Shown here piece after piece: positions 12,293 to 26,200 of a DNA stretch of 64,000 nucleotides. The notes beneath the pieces are model-generated. The model was not told where the DNA came from and made no database searches. It saw only the letters and a list, made by a program, of their open reading frames with translations. The translations under genes were made by a program, and so were the position numbers. The number at the start of each line of letters is the position of its first letter. Position 1 is the stretch's first letter. The stretch is from Trichoplax adhaerens. Taxonomy: Eukaryota > Placozoa > Uniplacotomia > Trichoplacea > Trichoplacidae. The DNA is taken from the NCBI RefSeq assembly GCF_000150275.1, contig NW_002060943.1, forward strand, positions 8,645,070-8,709,069, in the 5' to 3' direction.

Positions 12293-15200
12293 GATAATTT
12301 GAACAGATTACAGTATATCGATAATTCAACGGTTGAAAGCGAGTAAGATGCTAGAGATTTAAATATCAATAGTTATTCTAGGATGACCGAGATAGCATAG
12401 GGTAGATTACTGGTTTTGCATTAAGTACAACTCGAATATGGATGCTTTTTCCTTTACTCTTCGTCTTCTCCTAGATTTTAATAGGACAAGATCAATTAGC
12501 GTAGCGTCTTGATTTCATCTGTTTGAAAGTTACTCTTTATTCTCTTCGCTTGTTCAATTTTCTCCTGAAATCATAATATGATTGTCAGTAATTTTAAACG
12601 GAAAGAGTAGCGTCAAAATGAAGTAATCAATTAATCATCAATCACTTAAGCTAAAAAGGAAGTAGAAATCAATATCTATTGAAGTTTTTAACCTTGCTCG
12701 ACATGAATATTTTATTAAGATATAGTTGAACTCACTTATTGGATAATAACTCTTCGTGTTAAACGAAAAACAATAATCAACAGAAAGATGTTTTTTGTTG
12801 TTGTAACCTTTCAAGTTAACATCAATTCGTTTAGACACCATCAAATAGGGTTACATAATAAGTGATTACCATCCTTATAGTGGTTGATTAAGGCAATAAT
12901 GAGTTGGCATAACCGCGAGACGACCTCGATTGTCTACGTTTCATAACTTGATTCTAAATTAGCTATTATACTAGCTCAGCTTGAAATCTACCTTGCCATA
13001 GATAAATAAGAAAGCCTTTAAAATAAAAACAAGTGATTATCTCTATTAGCATATTTACAATAAATCTAATTAAACAAAAGCTCTTTTATATCTAGCCTAT
13101 TCAACACTCTGAGGCAATAATGAACTCCCATTAAAATAGCATTTTAATTCCAAATTGACTTGATAATCAATCTTAGCGCTATCATTCGTTATCCATTGAT
13201 TTTATTGCTCTTATCTTGAATTGAACGGTAGAATTAATCAAATGCTTATTACATAACTGTCAGATTGTATTGTCCCATGCAGTAGCGTTAATAGTAATAG
13301 TTAAATCTGTTATTGTAAACTAAATCTCTAACAACAATGAGAAGTATTTAAAATGAGGTCAGATTATGATTAATTCATAGCAATTCATTTTTACTGAAAT
13401 CATTATCCAATCCGAAACTCTGTCTGATTTTCCGATTGTATGTTATTCTTTACCTAGTAACGATATATTCAAAATTGATGACTAATTGTTTAGAGCAGAT
13501 TGATTGGGTATAGGGTGTACGTGATAGTGTCTACATATAACATCTTAATTCAATTTTTCATCAAATTTTAATTGTTTACTATTTCATGTGTTAACGTGCA
13601 AATGAATATACTGTCATAGAAGATAATGTATCACATTGCATTGCGATCATACAATTAGATATGACTTAAAAGTAGAATTATTCTAGATATTTTTGCAAAT
13701 TATTCGACTATAGCAAAGGGTGATTAAAACTGTTTTGTTATCTTTATTAATCAATAGTAATGATTTTAACCTAAAGAATAATATTCAGATTAGTTATCAA
13801 AGTAGGATTATTCTTACTATAAGGGAGTTATTAATAAACTTATTATGTGGAAGAATAATTATACCGGATTGGTTAATTACTGAACAAGTATCAATATTTC
13901 AAGCTATAAAGTACGGTACTATTTCAAAAATTGGCGATCGCAAATATTACTGTACATGTCGATGTACATTGAACGGTAGCTAAGAGATAGATAGATAAAA
14001 TTCAAAATCTTATTTAGAATGTTACCTAATGAAACAAGTCTAATTTCCACAGTAGAATAATAAAGAATGTAGTCCAATAGGTTAAAATTGAAATTTTTAA
14101 TAGCTTATTAATAATTTATAATAATGTGATAACAATAAAAATAGCTTTTTTATAATAAGGCAAAAGGTAATCAAAATATATCGTATGGACGTGAAAGCTA
14201 AATTCAATATCTGATTTATATTAAAAAAAATAAATAAAACTAGCTATTATGATACACGGTGACAAAATAGCAAACATAGCATTAATCATACAATACATAA
14301 AAACTTAAATCCAACAGCGGGTTAATTATTTATAATACTAGAAGATAAAAATGAGCTTAATTTTATAGAGAAAAAGGAGTAAGATTTCTAATTAACCAAT
14401 ATCATGCTAATGTTGAAAATCAGTAATAATTAATTAATTTAAAATGTTATAAAAGATTGAATCTATTGTATTAATGGATTTAATTCTTCTTTATTCAGTC
14501 TGAAATTTTAACTTCAAAGCAACGTCCTCCCCAATTTTAATAATTTTAAGTGAATAATGAGTCCGGCTAAAAATTTCATGGGCAATTAGATTTCGTATGT
14601 ATTCTATTTTTCTGGCAGTAAAATTCGTCTTGTTGTTGTTCTAGACTTAGCCTAATAAAGTAATTTTAATTGGTTGCTAGCTAAAAATTAGATTTTTTGA
14701 ACGTAGATAAATGTAGCCGTATATCGTATGATTATAATTTCAGGTACGTTTAACTACGATCATAAAACTTTCTTTTCGAGATCAATTTCTGGGATGAACT
14801 GATCAAAATTTAAATCAGTTTTAATTTTCTTATACTTACGTTTTATATTATAGTCACGGTACGAACTACTATGAAGAATGGAAAACTAAATTTAGTAAAC
14901 TTAACATACTTGTATAGTGATTACAATTAAATATCTACAGCAGCAGGAATTACCGTAGTTACTGTGGCATACTAGTTATATATTGTCACTGCATATCGAT
15001 ACGTATACGCTGGCAACCCTGTTAAAAGTATATAATTGATGTATATTCTATATTGTGTACTGTACACTATATAGATGAATGAGAATGGATGCGAAATCGG
15101 TCATTTTGCAAGCTGCCCTAATTGATCCATGTTATTCTGATATTCTCTAATATTTCTCAGACTCATTTATCTAACAAACTCTCTTGACATATCGGACGAT

Positions 15201-18200
15201 TATTCCTTAATCAAGCCACTATATATTACAGCTATAATTTGCTATAGTAAACTATATGTCTTAACATAAAATAAAAACTGTTATAGTAATTAAGATTAAT
15301 TGATTACAATATTAACTATCTACGGAACTTAGATACTCTTTGATAGCAGCTAGCATTGATAAATCATCTAGACATTCTTACTTGATTACTAAATTAATGC
15401 AACAATATTTATGGTCACGGACATCTACCGACTAAGGATTCTAGATAACTAAAACATAGTATGTCCATTTCCGAGATTTTTATAGCAAAATCTATAATCC
15501 GTTGTTAATCGAGATTAAATTATAAGGACTACTTTAATAAATCAGTTCTCTTGTCTTAACGTGTAAATGTAAAGGCTTTTGAATTCTTTCATAGAGTTAA
15601 AAGATATGAGAGCCAAGATATTTCTTAAACTCAGAGATTTTGTCGCTACGTAGCTCCGGTTACGAAGCTGGTTTCTGCCAATTAAAGAATGCATTAACTT
15701 TGTGATCAGCATGATCTATGGTAAAATTTAAGACACTGGCCTTCGTAAATTTTGATTGTCGAGGCTATGTTATTAGTATCGTTTGTGTTTAGCTAGGAAA
15801 TTATAAACGGGCAGGCATTGAGAGAGTAAATATCTGTTGTAATCACTATTTTAAAACATTAAAGTTGCACCTTTTATATTATGCTAGCGATTGATTACAA
15901 CTTTAAAGAAAATAGAGAGAAAATTTGCTAGAAAGATGTTATATATTTTGATTTTGTAGTATACAAGTATATCGTATTTGGGTAGTATTATGTAATTACT
16001 TACGAGATATACTCTAATTATAAATATACCTATTCTACTGCATTCAAAGCAGCAGTGATTAAAATCGTAAAATTGCATCATTAAAGCACTTTCATAATGC
16101 AAACCCACGGCATCAATTTATAATAGGAATAGCCTAGTATTAACAAATTCAGAATTTATCTAACAACAAAGGCTAGACTCATTATTATGCTAACTAGTAT
16201 CTGCGAGTTAAATGAATTAAATAGCATCTTATGTAAAGATTAAAATGAGCTAACCAGAGATTTCAACGCATAAAGTATTTATGATCTGAATAAAAAAGTT
16301 TTGTAACAACAGTTTAAAAGTATTCGAGATCTAATATAACTGTAAAGTAGAGATTATGATTTATTTCGATGTCGCTTGTACCTACACAATATTTTAGATA
16401 CGTAAATAAATACGGCGATTTTAGTATTTACAATTTACAAATCGAGCTTATATTAACGTCTTCTATTTTAGGACCATAATTAACTAATCTACAAAACATA
16501 GACCCAATTTTTGGTAATCCTTCATGCTTACGTTCAGATATTGGTTATCGTGCAATGCAAAAGTACATTTTTATTCTTAATCATAGTTGGCCAGTGACTT
16601 ACATTTATACATCGCGAACCAAGATCTTATGTTGTAAGTTACATTATGGTTTAAATCTATGGCTCTCTTGTATATCACATTGATTGTAAAAGCATAAATA
16701 CAGCTAAACTTTTAAAAGTATCCTGCGATAGTTGTAGTTGATGGTGTAACTTAGTTATATTCTTATGATTTTCATAGCAGTTTGCACAGTGGCCTATAGC
16801 AACCATCTTCTCCATCTCATACGATACTCAATCTGTATAGAAAGTTTATATTTTCTAACTCAAAATCTTATGATTTAGTCTTGCAGTTGTAGTACGTGTT
16901 ATAGCTCAAGCCCTCTGCTATACAATAAATTAGATCGTAGTTTTTAGCTTGAAAATAAATATTTTTCAATAGTGTTTCATCCTCGCATTATAGATTACAC
17001 ACATACAATAAATTATTATATCTTATTTTGATAATTGACCTATAAATCTTGCATCAAGATGAAGACTTCTTTCTGCTTCAGATCTCATTAGTTGTTGATT
17101 TTACCTACTTTGCTTATATTAACTTCACGGTAGCTTATACGCTAATTTAAAGTAACGATCTACTATCCGATATGAATTATAGCGCCTATTAGAGTCAGTT
17201 ATTTTCCTTGTGAAATATCTTGTTTCAATCTTAATAAGATTATTACAACAGATACATCAAACTTCTCATTACAAACAGCTGCACTTGCTCCCATACGGTA
17301 CAGACATTTATAGGCTATAATAACCATTTTAATTGTTACTGCATATCACGAAGTATAATAGAGAGTGTGATACTATGCTATCATGGATATTTTTAAGAAC
17401 TGCTGATAGATTAGCAAGAGAAAATCTATTATTATGGACAATATATGGAAAATATATCTACTTCTGCTCATCTTCTTTATAATACTTTAAATAAAGCCAA
17501 AGCCATAAGCAAATGTGGAAATTAAAAGTACTACTTGCCGTAAGCTGTATGTATCATCGGTACTTTAATTACAAACGAACTATATGCAGCAGATATGGTA
17601 TCTATATTATGGAATAGATTTTTTCTAGGTCGATAATAGATATTTTTTCTTTCATTTGACTCATTAATTATAAACTAACAACATATTAATATAATTTAAA
17701 AATTTTAATGGTTCTGTAATTGATGTAGCGTAAATTAATTATTGAAATACAAAAAAATAAAGCCAAATTACATGGAACTAACTGATCAGTAGACTTTAAT
17801 TTGATAGCTAAGATTAAAGCATAATGGGCATTACATACTTGCAAGGCAAAGAATTACAAGCTTTGTAATATGCATTTGTTTTCACTCTCATGCTCCCTAA
17901 CATACTTTAGAGTCTCTAGGATAGTAATGAAGATAGTGGCTGAATATTGTATTTATATTAATGCATATGTTGAATATTTAAACGACAGCATCAAACTGTG
18001 CTGATCTTTCAACATCATTGGCAATAAGGAGTACAGCTATAGTTACAGTCATGATGACTTCTACATGAAGATATTAGATTTACATTACAAAATTGATTGA
18101 AGATTGTAGAGTAGATGATCACATAACAATGCTTGAACTCAATCTTTAAGTTCATTTTGGCAGTATTAAACCTAAAGTTACCAAGTTATATTAGAAACTC

Positions 18201-18272
18201 TGTTGTTACATCCGCTTAAAATAGGAAAGGCTAACTAAAGCTTACACTAAAAAAGAATACAGAAATAAATTA
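12293..18272. other. Intergenic, ~6 kb, no supported gene
   Basis: AT-rich sequence between two minus-strand genes. The longest ORFs (13720-13983, 15884-16108) lack recognisable domains and splice context. At 15074-15112 lies a ~39-base stretch also found, with about seven differences, at 32420-32458. The region immediately above 12292 should contain the GPCR promoter. Confidence 0.45.
15074..15112 (+). repeat. Dispersed ~39-bp motif, copy 1
   Basis: Shares about 32 of 39 bases with 32420-32458, including the core 'tcggtcattttgcaa'. Both copies follow a TA-rich stretch and start with ATG. Read as protein both give M-N-x-x-x-C-E-(I/V)-G-H-F-A, with the I/V difference conservative. Copy 1 stops six codons after this. 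Function unknown. Confidence 0.4.
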
Positions 18273-21200
18273 CTAAAATACCCTGCTACTCGGTGCGAAG
18301 ACTTCTTCTTGGAGAGGCATATCATTTATAATTATGGAACTACTTCTAATTGAACCACCCCGTAAGGAACCACCTTGAACAGAATTACTTCGAACACTGT
18401 AAGTTCTATCAGATCCTTTCATTTCAGTATCAAGATCGCTATCTTTTAAATTTAATCCAACGGCTACAGGGGTGCTATCATCAATTTTACTCAATGAAAT
18501 CGTTTTTCCTTTCTGCATCTGTTAGTAAAGAGAAAAAAACGAAGTGATATTTAGATAACTGACTAAAAAATTAAGAAGTAACGATACTGACTAAACTATT
18601 GAAAGATATCCCAAATTATGCTATCGTAGTCAGTTATCGTGCTACAGCTTACTGTAAATCATAGTGATATAAATATCCTTAGCAATCATCGGAAGTAATC
18701 TTACCGCTTTAACTGTAATGTCATGGAAGGAATTTGCTTTCACGCGAGAAATCTTTACTGTATCAACTATTACGACCAAAGCAGTATAGATAAGAAAAGA
18801 AAGAATTAAAGATTCATTAACTTTTCCGTTATGACATCAAATTGAATAATTTCATTTTTCACAACAGATTAATTACATTTGATAGCCATAGCAGCTTGTG
18901 AAGTGTGCAAACACACGTGAAATCGAAAGCCAACCATCAGCGGGTGAGCAACCTGAAAGAAAATGCTTAGTGATGATGGAATCTTGCAAGAAGATTGAAA
19001 TCTACACGTGGGTAAGAAAGTTAGTTATTCATGAATGAGTTGATTGATAGATAGCACCATTATGTCTAGCTATTGCTGACTTATAGACAAAGTTGATCGC
19101 TCGTGAAAACGTAAACTACTGTACGGAATAAAAAAAATTAAGAAACTTAAAAGTTATGCGATTGTTCAGTGAATTATGCATTCATAGTTAATGTTGATCC
19201 TTAAATCTAATCATATACATTAACAGATCTAAATACTATATTCGAAATTGTTCACTGTCCATAAAGCCAAGGCAACAGTTATAAGATTTTAAGCAGTCAA
19301 TAAAAGGGCAGAGGCAGGATATACAACGTTAGCAGTGTCTAAAATTAATTTGTACTTACACGTGATCCAGGCTGACGGTTTCTTGATCCACTATTTCGGC
19401 AATAAATTGTGAAATGAACAGCCAAGTCATGAATATAAACAAGAAATTAAACCAAACAACCCTGCGGTAATGGTAAAAATTGGTAGGAACATGGATGAAG
19501 AATCCCATTTGCAAGAACAAGCTAATAACATGTATAATACTCTTGACACCAGAGTAATACAATTTGGACTCCATAGATTCATAATTTTTATCATTGTACA
19601 ATATAAGCGCTGCACCACCATATAAACCCCAAAATAATAAACCTACCCAGCCCATAACAAAGATCAGAATCTGGGTATATTCATGCTCTTCAGTATCAAT
19701 CTCTAGTTTATTATACCATAATAGAAATAACACAATTGCTATGCACATGATACCAACAGCGTCTAAGCTAATAGTTAGAATGGTATCGTTGGCAATGGCA
19801 GGTAATGCAAAGTAATTGCCGCTAATGTTAAGAATTTTCAATATAGGTATAACTGCTGTTAAAGGGCCCAATGAAAATGCTAGTAATCGACACCAGTTTT
19901 CTAAGCCCTGAAATGGTCGGCCACGCCGACGATGAGTATAACAGTTTGATAAATCATCTGTAGCTTGATGAATTTTTTCCAATCCCATAGCTTTTTCATA
20001 AAATACTGTGGCACATAATAATCGATAATCGACCACTAATGCATCGTAGACGACTACAAATAAACTGGCAGCGTTATGAATAGCGAAATCGATTCGTCGG
20101 CGCTGTAGATTTGCATGAATTTCAAGTAGTGAATCTAACCATTCAAATAAATTCCAGACTGCCATCAGCTTTAGAAACAAAATGGCCTGTAATCGGCGAC
20201 TTTCAATTGGTTGATGCCCACGCATACGATATCGAATCATACCGGCTTACGGAAATATAAGATAGTAAGAGAAAATAAAGGTTTATAAAGTTTTATAAGG
20301 TTTACTAATTATAATTAAAATAATTAATATTGATAGACTAGTTTATTCTTATAGCAAAATGTTTATATATTATAATGATCAATTATCTAAGGTAAAGTAT
20401 TTATTCAAAAAATAGTAAAAGAAATACATAAAACATTCTATACTACGATCGATTAAAGGTGTAATATTTTTATCTATAATGATTTATTGAGTGAGACTAC
20501 CCTAGATGTCTGTTTATATGACATGAGCTGTAATGTGGATAGTGCTATGGAGTAACTTTTGTGCAGCAACTGCAAGGTAGTTTTCATATTATAACTTATC
20601 TAGGAATGCATCGATCATGATTATCTTATATGTATTTTTTATAGATAATCACATAGCTTTATAATATTGTCCATGTGCCGATAATTAATTAATGTTTATG
20701 TAAATTCACTATAAATTGTATGATGTTTCTTTAAGATTTGGATTCAGTTTAGTTTAAGAGACGAATTATTAGCTGTAAATTCCTGGGAATAGGAAGATCG
20801 CCAATATTTATAATTGTAATATAGATAGTTATCGGGAAGGACGGACCTGACGATAGACTCGTAGTTTAATTATTTCTTGTTGTAGTTGTAATTTCCTCAT
20901 TACGGATTTTGATTTATAATATATAATCTATCAAATAGTATATTATTGCTCTCTAAAATAACAATTTATCATGTGAGACTATCGTAGACATACACCCTTT
21001 TAAAATATATTGTACTATATATAGTAAAAATTATATTATTTCTCGTAAATCAATGATTTGTTTCGTAAGGCTAAAATACTGTAAATATACATATATATAA
21101 AATATATTGCACAATAATCTATCAAATAGTACATTCTTTCCCTTTGAAATAACGATTTATTAAATGAGATTATTCTAAATATACATTCATTTTTAGTTAA

Positions 21201-23230
21201 TGAAATGCATGAATAAAATTTAGAAGACCAGAGCTAGAATGTGAATAAAGATTTCCTGTTATATTTAATAGGATCAAGTAGAAGGACGAGATTAAGATTA
21301 GATTATTTAAAGAATTATCTTACCTTGAATTAATTTCTGTACTGTAAATATAATGGCACCAGCATAAAATAACGGCAAATTTCGGATACATAGATCAGAA
21401 GGTGCGGTAGTTGCATGTACTTCAGCTGATGTAGGATGTACAGAATGAGGTACTTCAGAATGATTTACTGAACGCTCATGATGTCCTGGGGCAGCTGTAT
21501 GCGGTGCTGCAGTAGTTGTAACACTAGTTGAATTACAAGATCCAGTACTGTTCAGCAAGATAGGTAGGAATATAAAGACGCTATCAGCTACTGCTAATGG
21601 AATAGTTAGCCATGCAATGATATTGATCAAATAGCCTTCATCAGCTTCACGACTATTTCTTTCTGCTACTGCGTTAGTTTGTTCATGCTCAATTGATAGA
21701 ACATTCTGATGAGAGTGAAAGTGGGGATAACGCTTTCCTATTTCATGTGCTAACTTTTCGTTATTGGCTGTGGCCGATATAGTATCACCCTGAGAACTTT
21801 TAATATGTTCATCTTCACAGTCTCTTAATTGATTGACCATTATCAGGCCGTTAAGTAGCTTCCTCTTATCTGTAAATAAATATATTGTATATGCAACCAT
21901 ACCTACGCAACCAATTATAGCCACGCTGACGATACGGTAACCTCTCAAAATAGCGTTCGTGAAAATAGTGGTATTTAAGATAGCAGATCCACGAAAGATA
22001 AATGTTAAAACAATAAGTATCAACCAAAAAGCAAAGCTAACTGCCGGGATTTTAGTTACCCTATGAGATAGATATCCTAAGGGGGGAAAAAAATAGATCA
22101 GTTCTTGTATAAAGCAATATAGCACTGTATATTTCCTTTTATCTAGCCTGTATTTGTGTTAACCATTGCATCGTGGGTAACTCAATCATGATTTGTTATA
22201 AATCATAGAAGCTGTAGCAAAAGATATATTATGTACGAATCCTTATATATTTCTGTATTGAATAAGCAAGATATTTATATCTCAGTATATCATGTAATAG
22301 TAAAGACACTTGTTAGTTAATGAAACATTATAACTAACGCAGCAGCTTAGGAATAAGGGAATTATAAACGCTATATAAACTCTTAGATTCATCAATAAAA
22401 TTAGTCTTTCTTCTTCATCCTCAATAACTCTCGTTTAGTAACATCAGTAAACTAAATATATAATTAAAACTAATGAAGAAACTGTTATAATCTACCGATA
22501 TATTAGATATCTATATTTTGTAGAAGAAAACTTTTCACGCTAATTTGGTTTACTAACGTTTTGAATAACTGAAGTGCAATTAATGTACTGTATATTTAAA
22601 TATGTATTGAGATGCTTATCGATTTCTAATAAAAAAAAGGAGCTAATTTTTTCTTTTAGTTAGTTTCAGGCCTTAACTTATACTGTAGAATTTAGTATCA
22701 GGATGTCTGTTCTCTTCATTACAATCATCACAGTTCGTAATTTCTTGATTGGGGTTTGCTAGTATTACTTTGTGTTTATAATAAAATTATCAACTATCAA
22801 GATGATATTGTCGCTACCCTAACTTCATTAAATTTTCTAGCTAAATCAGCCATAATATGAGTAAGATCTTTATCAGGTTATCATTACAAATTATATATTT
22901 CTAAAATATTACTGTTGATATTTAAATGGCTATAATCATATAGGCAGCGATATTCTACTCTTAAAATAATATGATGATTAAATATAAAGGAAGATTTGAT
23001 GGTATAATTTCTTATTCGAAACTATGATAATTACTTGAACATGGGATAATGAAGGCAACAAGTAGAAATGCACCAGTCCAAGCGGCAAGTAAAATACTCG
23101 AAGCGTCAGTGTCTTCATTTGTACAATGCGCACGCGGACAGGCTTCGGATGATTGCCTACTCGTATGCTTTACTGCTGCTCCAATTAAGTGAAATTCTCC
23201 ACCATGATTTGGATCGTAAAGATGCGCCAT
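18273..23230 (-). CDS. Polytopic membrane protein, otopetrin-like (candidate proton channel), six exons
   Basis: Proposed exons are 23230-23035, 22076-21324, 20245-19362, 18952-18877, 18820-18705 and 18518-18273. All phases fit and the product is about 756 aa. There are 12-14 hydrophobic helices: one in exon 1 (~45-62), two at ~77-93 and ~112-133, one at ~214-238, one at ~296-316 running into exon 3, seven in exon 3, and one or two in exons 4-5. Helix order and motifs recall otopetrins, plasma-membrane proton channels: LRG before a helix, FTVQKLIQ followed by a basic loop and a Trp-rich helix, and SIIHVISLFLQMGFF near the end. This is from memory, so the family call is moderate. A Thr/His-rich outside loop (~240-290) has several N-glycosylation sites. 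The last exon is a Ser-rich cytoplasmic tail ending EEVFAPSSRVF. The exon 3 donor (CAC|GTGTAA) is unusual because GTAAGT two bases on would break the frame; exons 4-5 are the least certain. Confidence 0.6.
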
Positions 23231-26200
23231 TTTCTGTTAATTATATGATTTCACGACTCTTGTTATGGAAGAAATAAAGGTCTTATATCACTATATATAA
23301 TTTAGTAACATGATTTTGCAATAGTATTTGCGCCATAAATCTAGAAATTATCAACTCCTACAATATACGTGCTTAAAGGTAAATATCTTCCTTAGAAATT
23401 TAATTTACCAACAATTATGTTATTTAGCTATCAAGATTAAAATACTGTGCAGCATATATGTATAGGATTATCAGAGTAATATGTGTAAATTGAAAATCGG
23501 CTTTAGATATACTATGCAATGTCTTAATTATATAAGGCTCCACATGATCAGAATTAAGATTATTCTATTTGATTCTGCCATCGAAATTTGTAGGACAAAG
23601 ATTAATCAGGTCTTCGTGAATTTTACAAGTATATCAGATGGTTAATACATTTCTAGATTATAGCTACTTTCTTTAGACTATCAAATGTAGCATGCTTTGC
23701 AATGAAATCTGTATATACTCTAATCTTTATATAATAATGCCATAAAAATATTTCAGCACTGGCAAATTTTCGGACCCATTTACTTTAGACGTAAAAAGTC
23801 TCGCATTTGAAGTACAAATTTCCATGTGCGTAGTGATTCAATACTGGTAAACGCCTCCAGTGAATCAGTGTAAGGCATATACTTAGAATAAGTATCAATA
23901 TTTCTACTAGTCAGAATTATATTGTCGGTAAAGGTATATTTAGTAACTATGACATGAGCGTAGCTAACTTATAAATTGATTGACTTTTATGAGCTTATTG
24001 ATAGTGTAAAATGTAAGTTCTGTACCTTAATGTTGCAACAGAAATGCAGTGTTTGCTAATTTGGAATCTAATTTATGGATAAAAGTAAACACATTTTACG
24101 TTGCTAACAATTTGTGGGAGGTATTTTATGCAGATAATTTATGTATCTATCATGAGTGATGTGCTTTTGTAGGTTCTAGAGCAAGCTTGGATAAAAGTTA
24201 TGTTTAAAGATTGTAATTACAAGTTTTGCTAAATCACTAAAACCAGAATGATATTCCGGATAGTAATTCTATTAAACTCATCCCTTAATCTGCATTATGT
24301 TCAAATCAATCTTAAATAGACTAAGTTAGAATGTAAAATTTCATTACGGCTACAAATTTCAGGAAAAAATGTGGCTATTTTACGAAAATCAGAATGGATA
24401 TATATGATTTATTCTAAGCCTCTTCTTTAACAATCTAGGTATTCAAACTATAGATTGTAATAATCTTTATATTCAAAATTTGACTACATTTATTTAATTA
24501 ATACATTTAGACAACATCTAAATGTTAGAGCTAACAATATTGCTTGCGACTCACGTATGGATATTATACAGCAACTCCACCCTGAACACACCTTGGACAC
24601 ATGTTATCTCCGCATACAAATTATTAATTTATTTTCAGTCAAAAATTCCATTGACATAACCTTCAATTTTGACATTTACGATGGAAAATATTTTTGTGTT
24701 GAATATGGAAACATGGTTACAGAATAATTGACTTATAACGATTACGGCTGATTAAGGAAATTTTCGATGTCGACAACTCTTAATCCTAACTTTTTTTCCG
24801 TTAAGCAACAATGTATTTTATACTATAACCTGAAATCACTAAACAATGATTCTGATTTATTTTAAAGATCGCGTAAGCGACCAGCAACTAATAAAGTAAT
24901 CAAATCGTCTAGTTAATCTTCAATATCCAACTAATTTCTTAATGAGTGTCTAATAGTTGTTAATTATTTTAATTATGGTTATTTCGTACCTATTACGAAA
25001 TTTAGTTATAAATATCGAATGCTTTATTTTACATTTGATTGTTGTTTGCTAAAAACAATAAGATTCGTTAAAAGTTTGATCGATCTACCCTAATTGATGG
25101 CATAAAACCAATTAAACTTAGCGAAATGAAGGTACGATATGCTTGGTTCTATCAATCTTAATTCTAATAAATATATGTAGACTTACTTTCTTGTCGATAT
25201 GAATAAAAGAAGTTGGCGGATCAGAACTAAAACTATTTATCACTATTTTAATAACTTGTGCATGATGTGATCACTGCTTTTTCGTATTTTGAACAAATTA
25301 GCCAACATACTATTAGCAGTATTTGAGTTAATTGATTTTGAATTTACAAATTAAAAATAATTACATCACAAAATGCGATTATCAGAATATTTCTATTCTT
25401 TTAAATAACTGTTAGCTTATCCTTCCTGTAACTGTCAATATAGTATTGGTTAGGATTAATAAAATCATCCAACTATTATTGGCTGATTGAAAATCATTTA
25501 AAAATCAAAGGTGTAGCAGTGGGCATGCAATATAAATAATTTTATAATTATGCCCCTACTAATGTTAATTTAAGATCGCCATAGCTTGTCAACAAGTTAA
25601 TAAGTTGAAAAGATCATGGATAAACATCAGAGCTACATCCAGTTATGCAACAGGATTGAAATTTTCGAATAATCCTCAGCAATTTTCGATTTTATCAATC
25701 ATCTCGAACTCTCAAAGAATAAAGTAGATTAGTCAATGGGATGAAAATGAGATAATTTTATGAAGAGGGTGATCTTTGTGTGCCATCAACAATATAAATA
25801 GATATTTCCTATATATGTGGGTAAAAGTGATGAGCAAAATCACTATGTAAAATCCTACGGGTATCAATCCAATCTGAGGTTGGCCATCTATATATGGTTA
25901 AATATCACGATGTTATTATCACGTCATGTGTATATAGATGTAGTTATGGTACTATATTAAGCTTATCTATATATGTATTCTCATGTTGCCATACTCGGCA
26001 TGATATTCTATTTGTAATGTCTAAACTAGGGAAACCTTTCTCTTAGTGATGATCTTGTGATCTACGCCAGTAGATCAAAGGTCACAATAAAGAAAGTATA
26101 TAAACTCATTATTTTAACAATAAAGTCAGTTCTTCAACTTAATTACTGGGTCTCCTTGCTGAGTGCAGATCTAGTACTTGTTACAAAATTTGGAAGTTGT

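Noticed and set aside
13720-13983. 87-codon ORF
   Set aside because: Ile/Leu/Asn/Ser-rich composition typical of AT-rich noise; no domain or exon signals.
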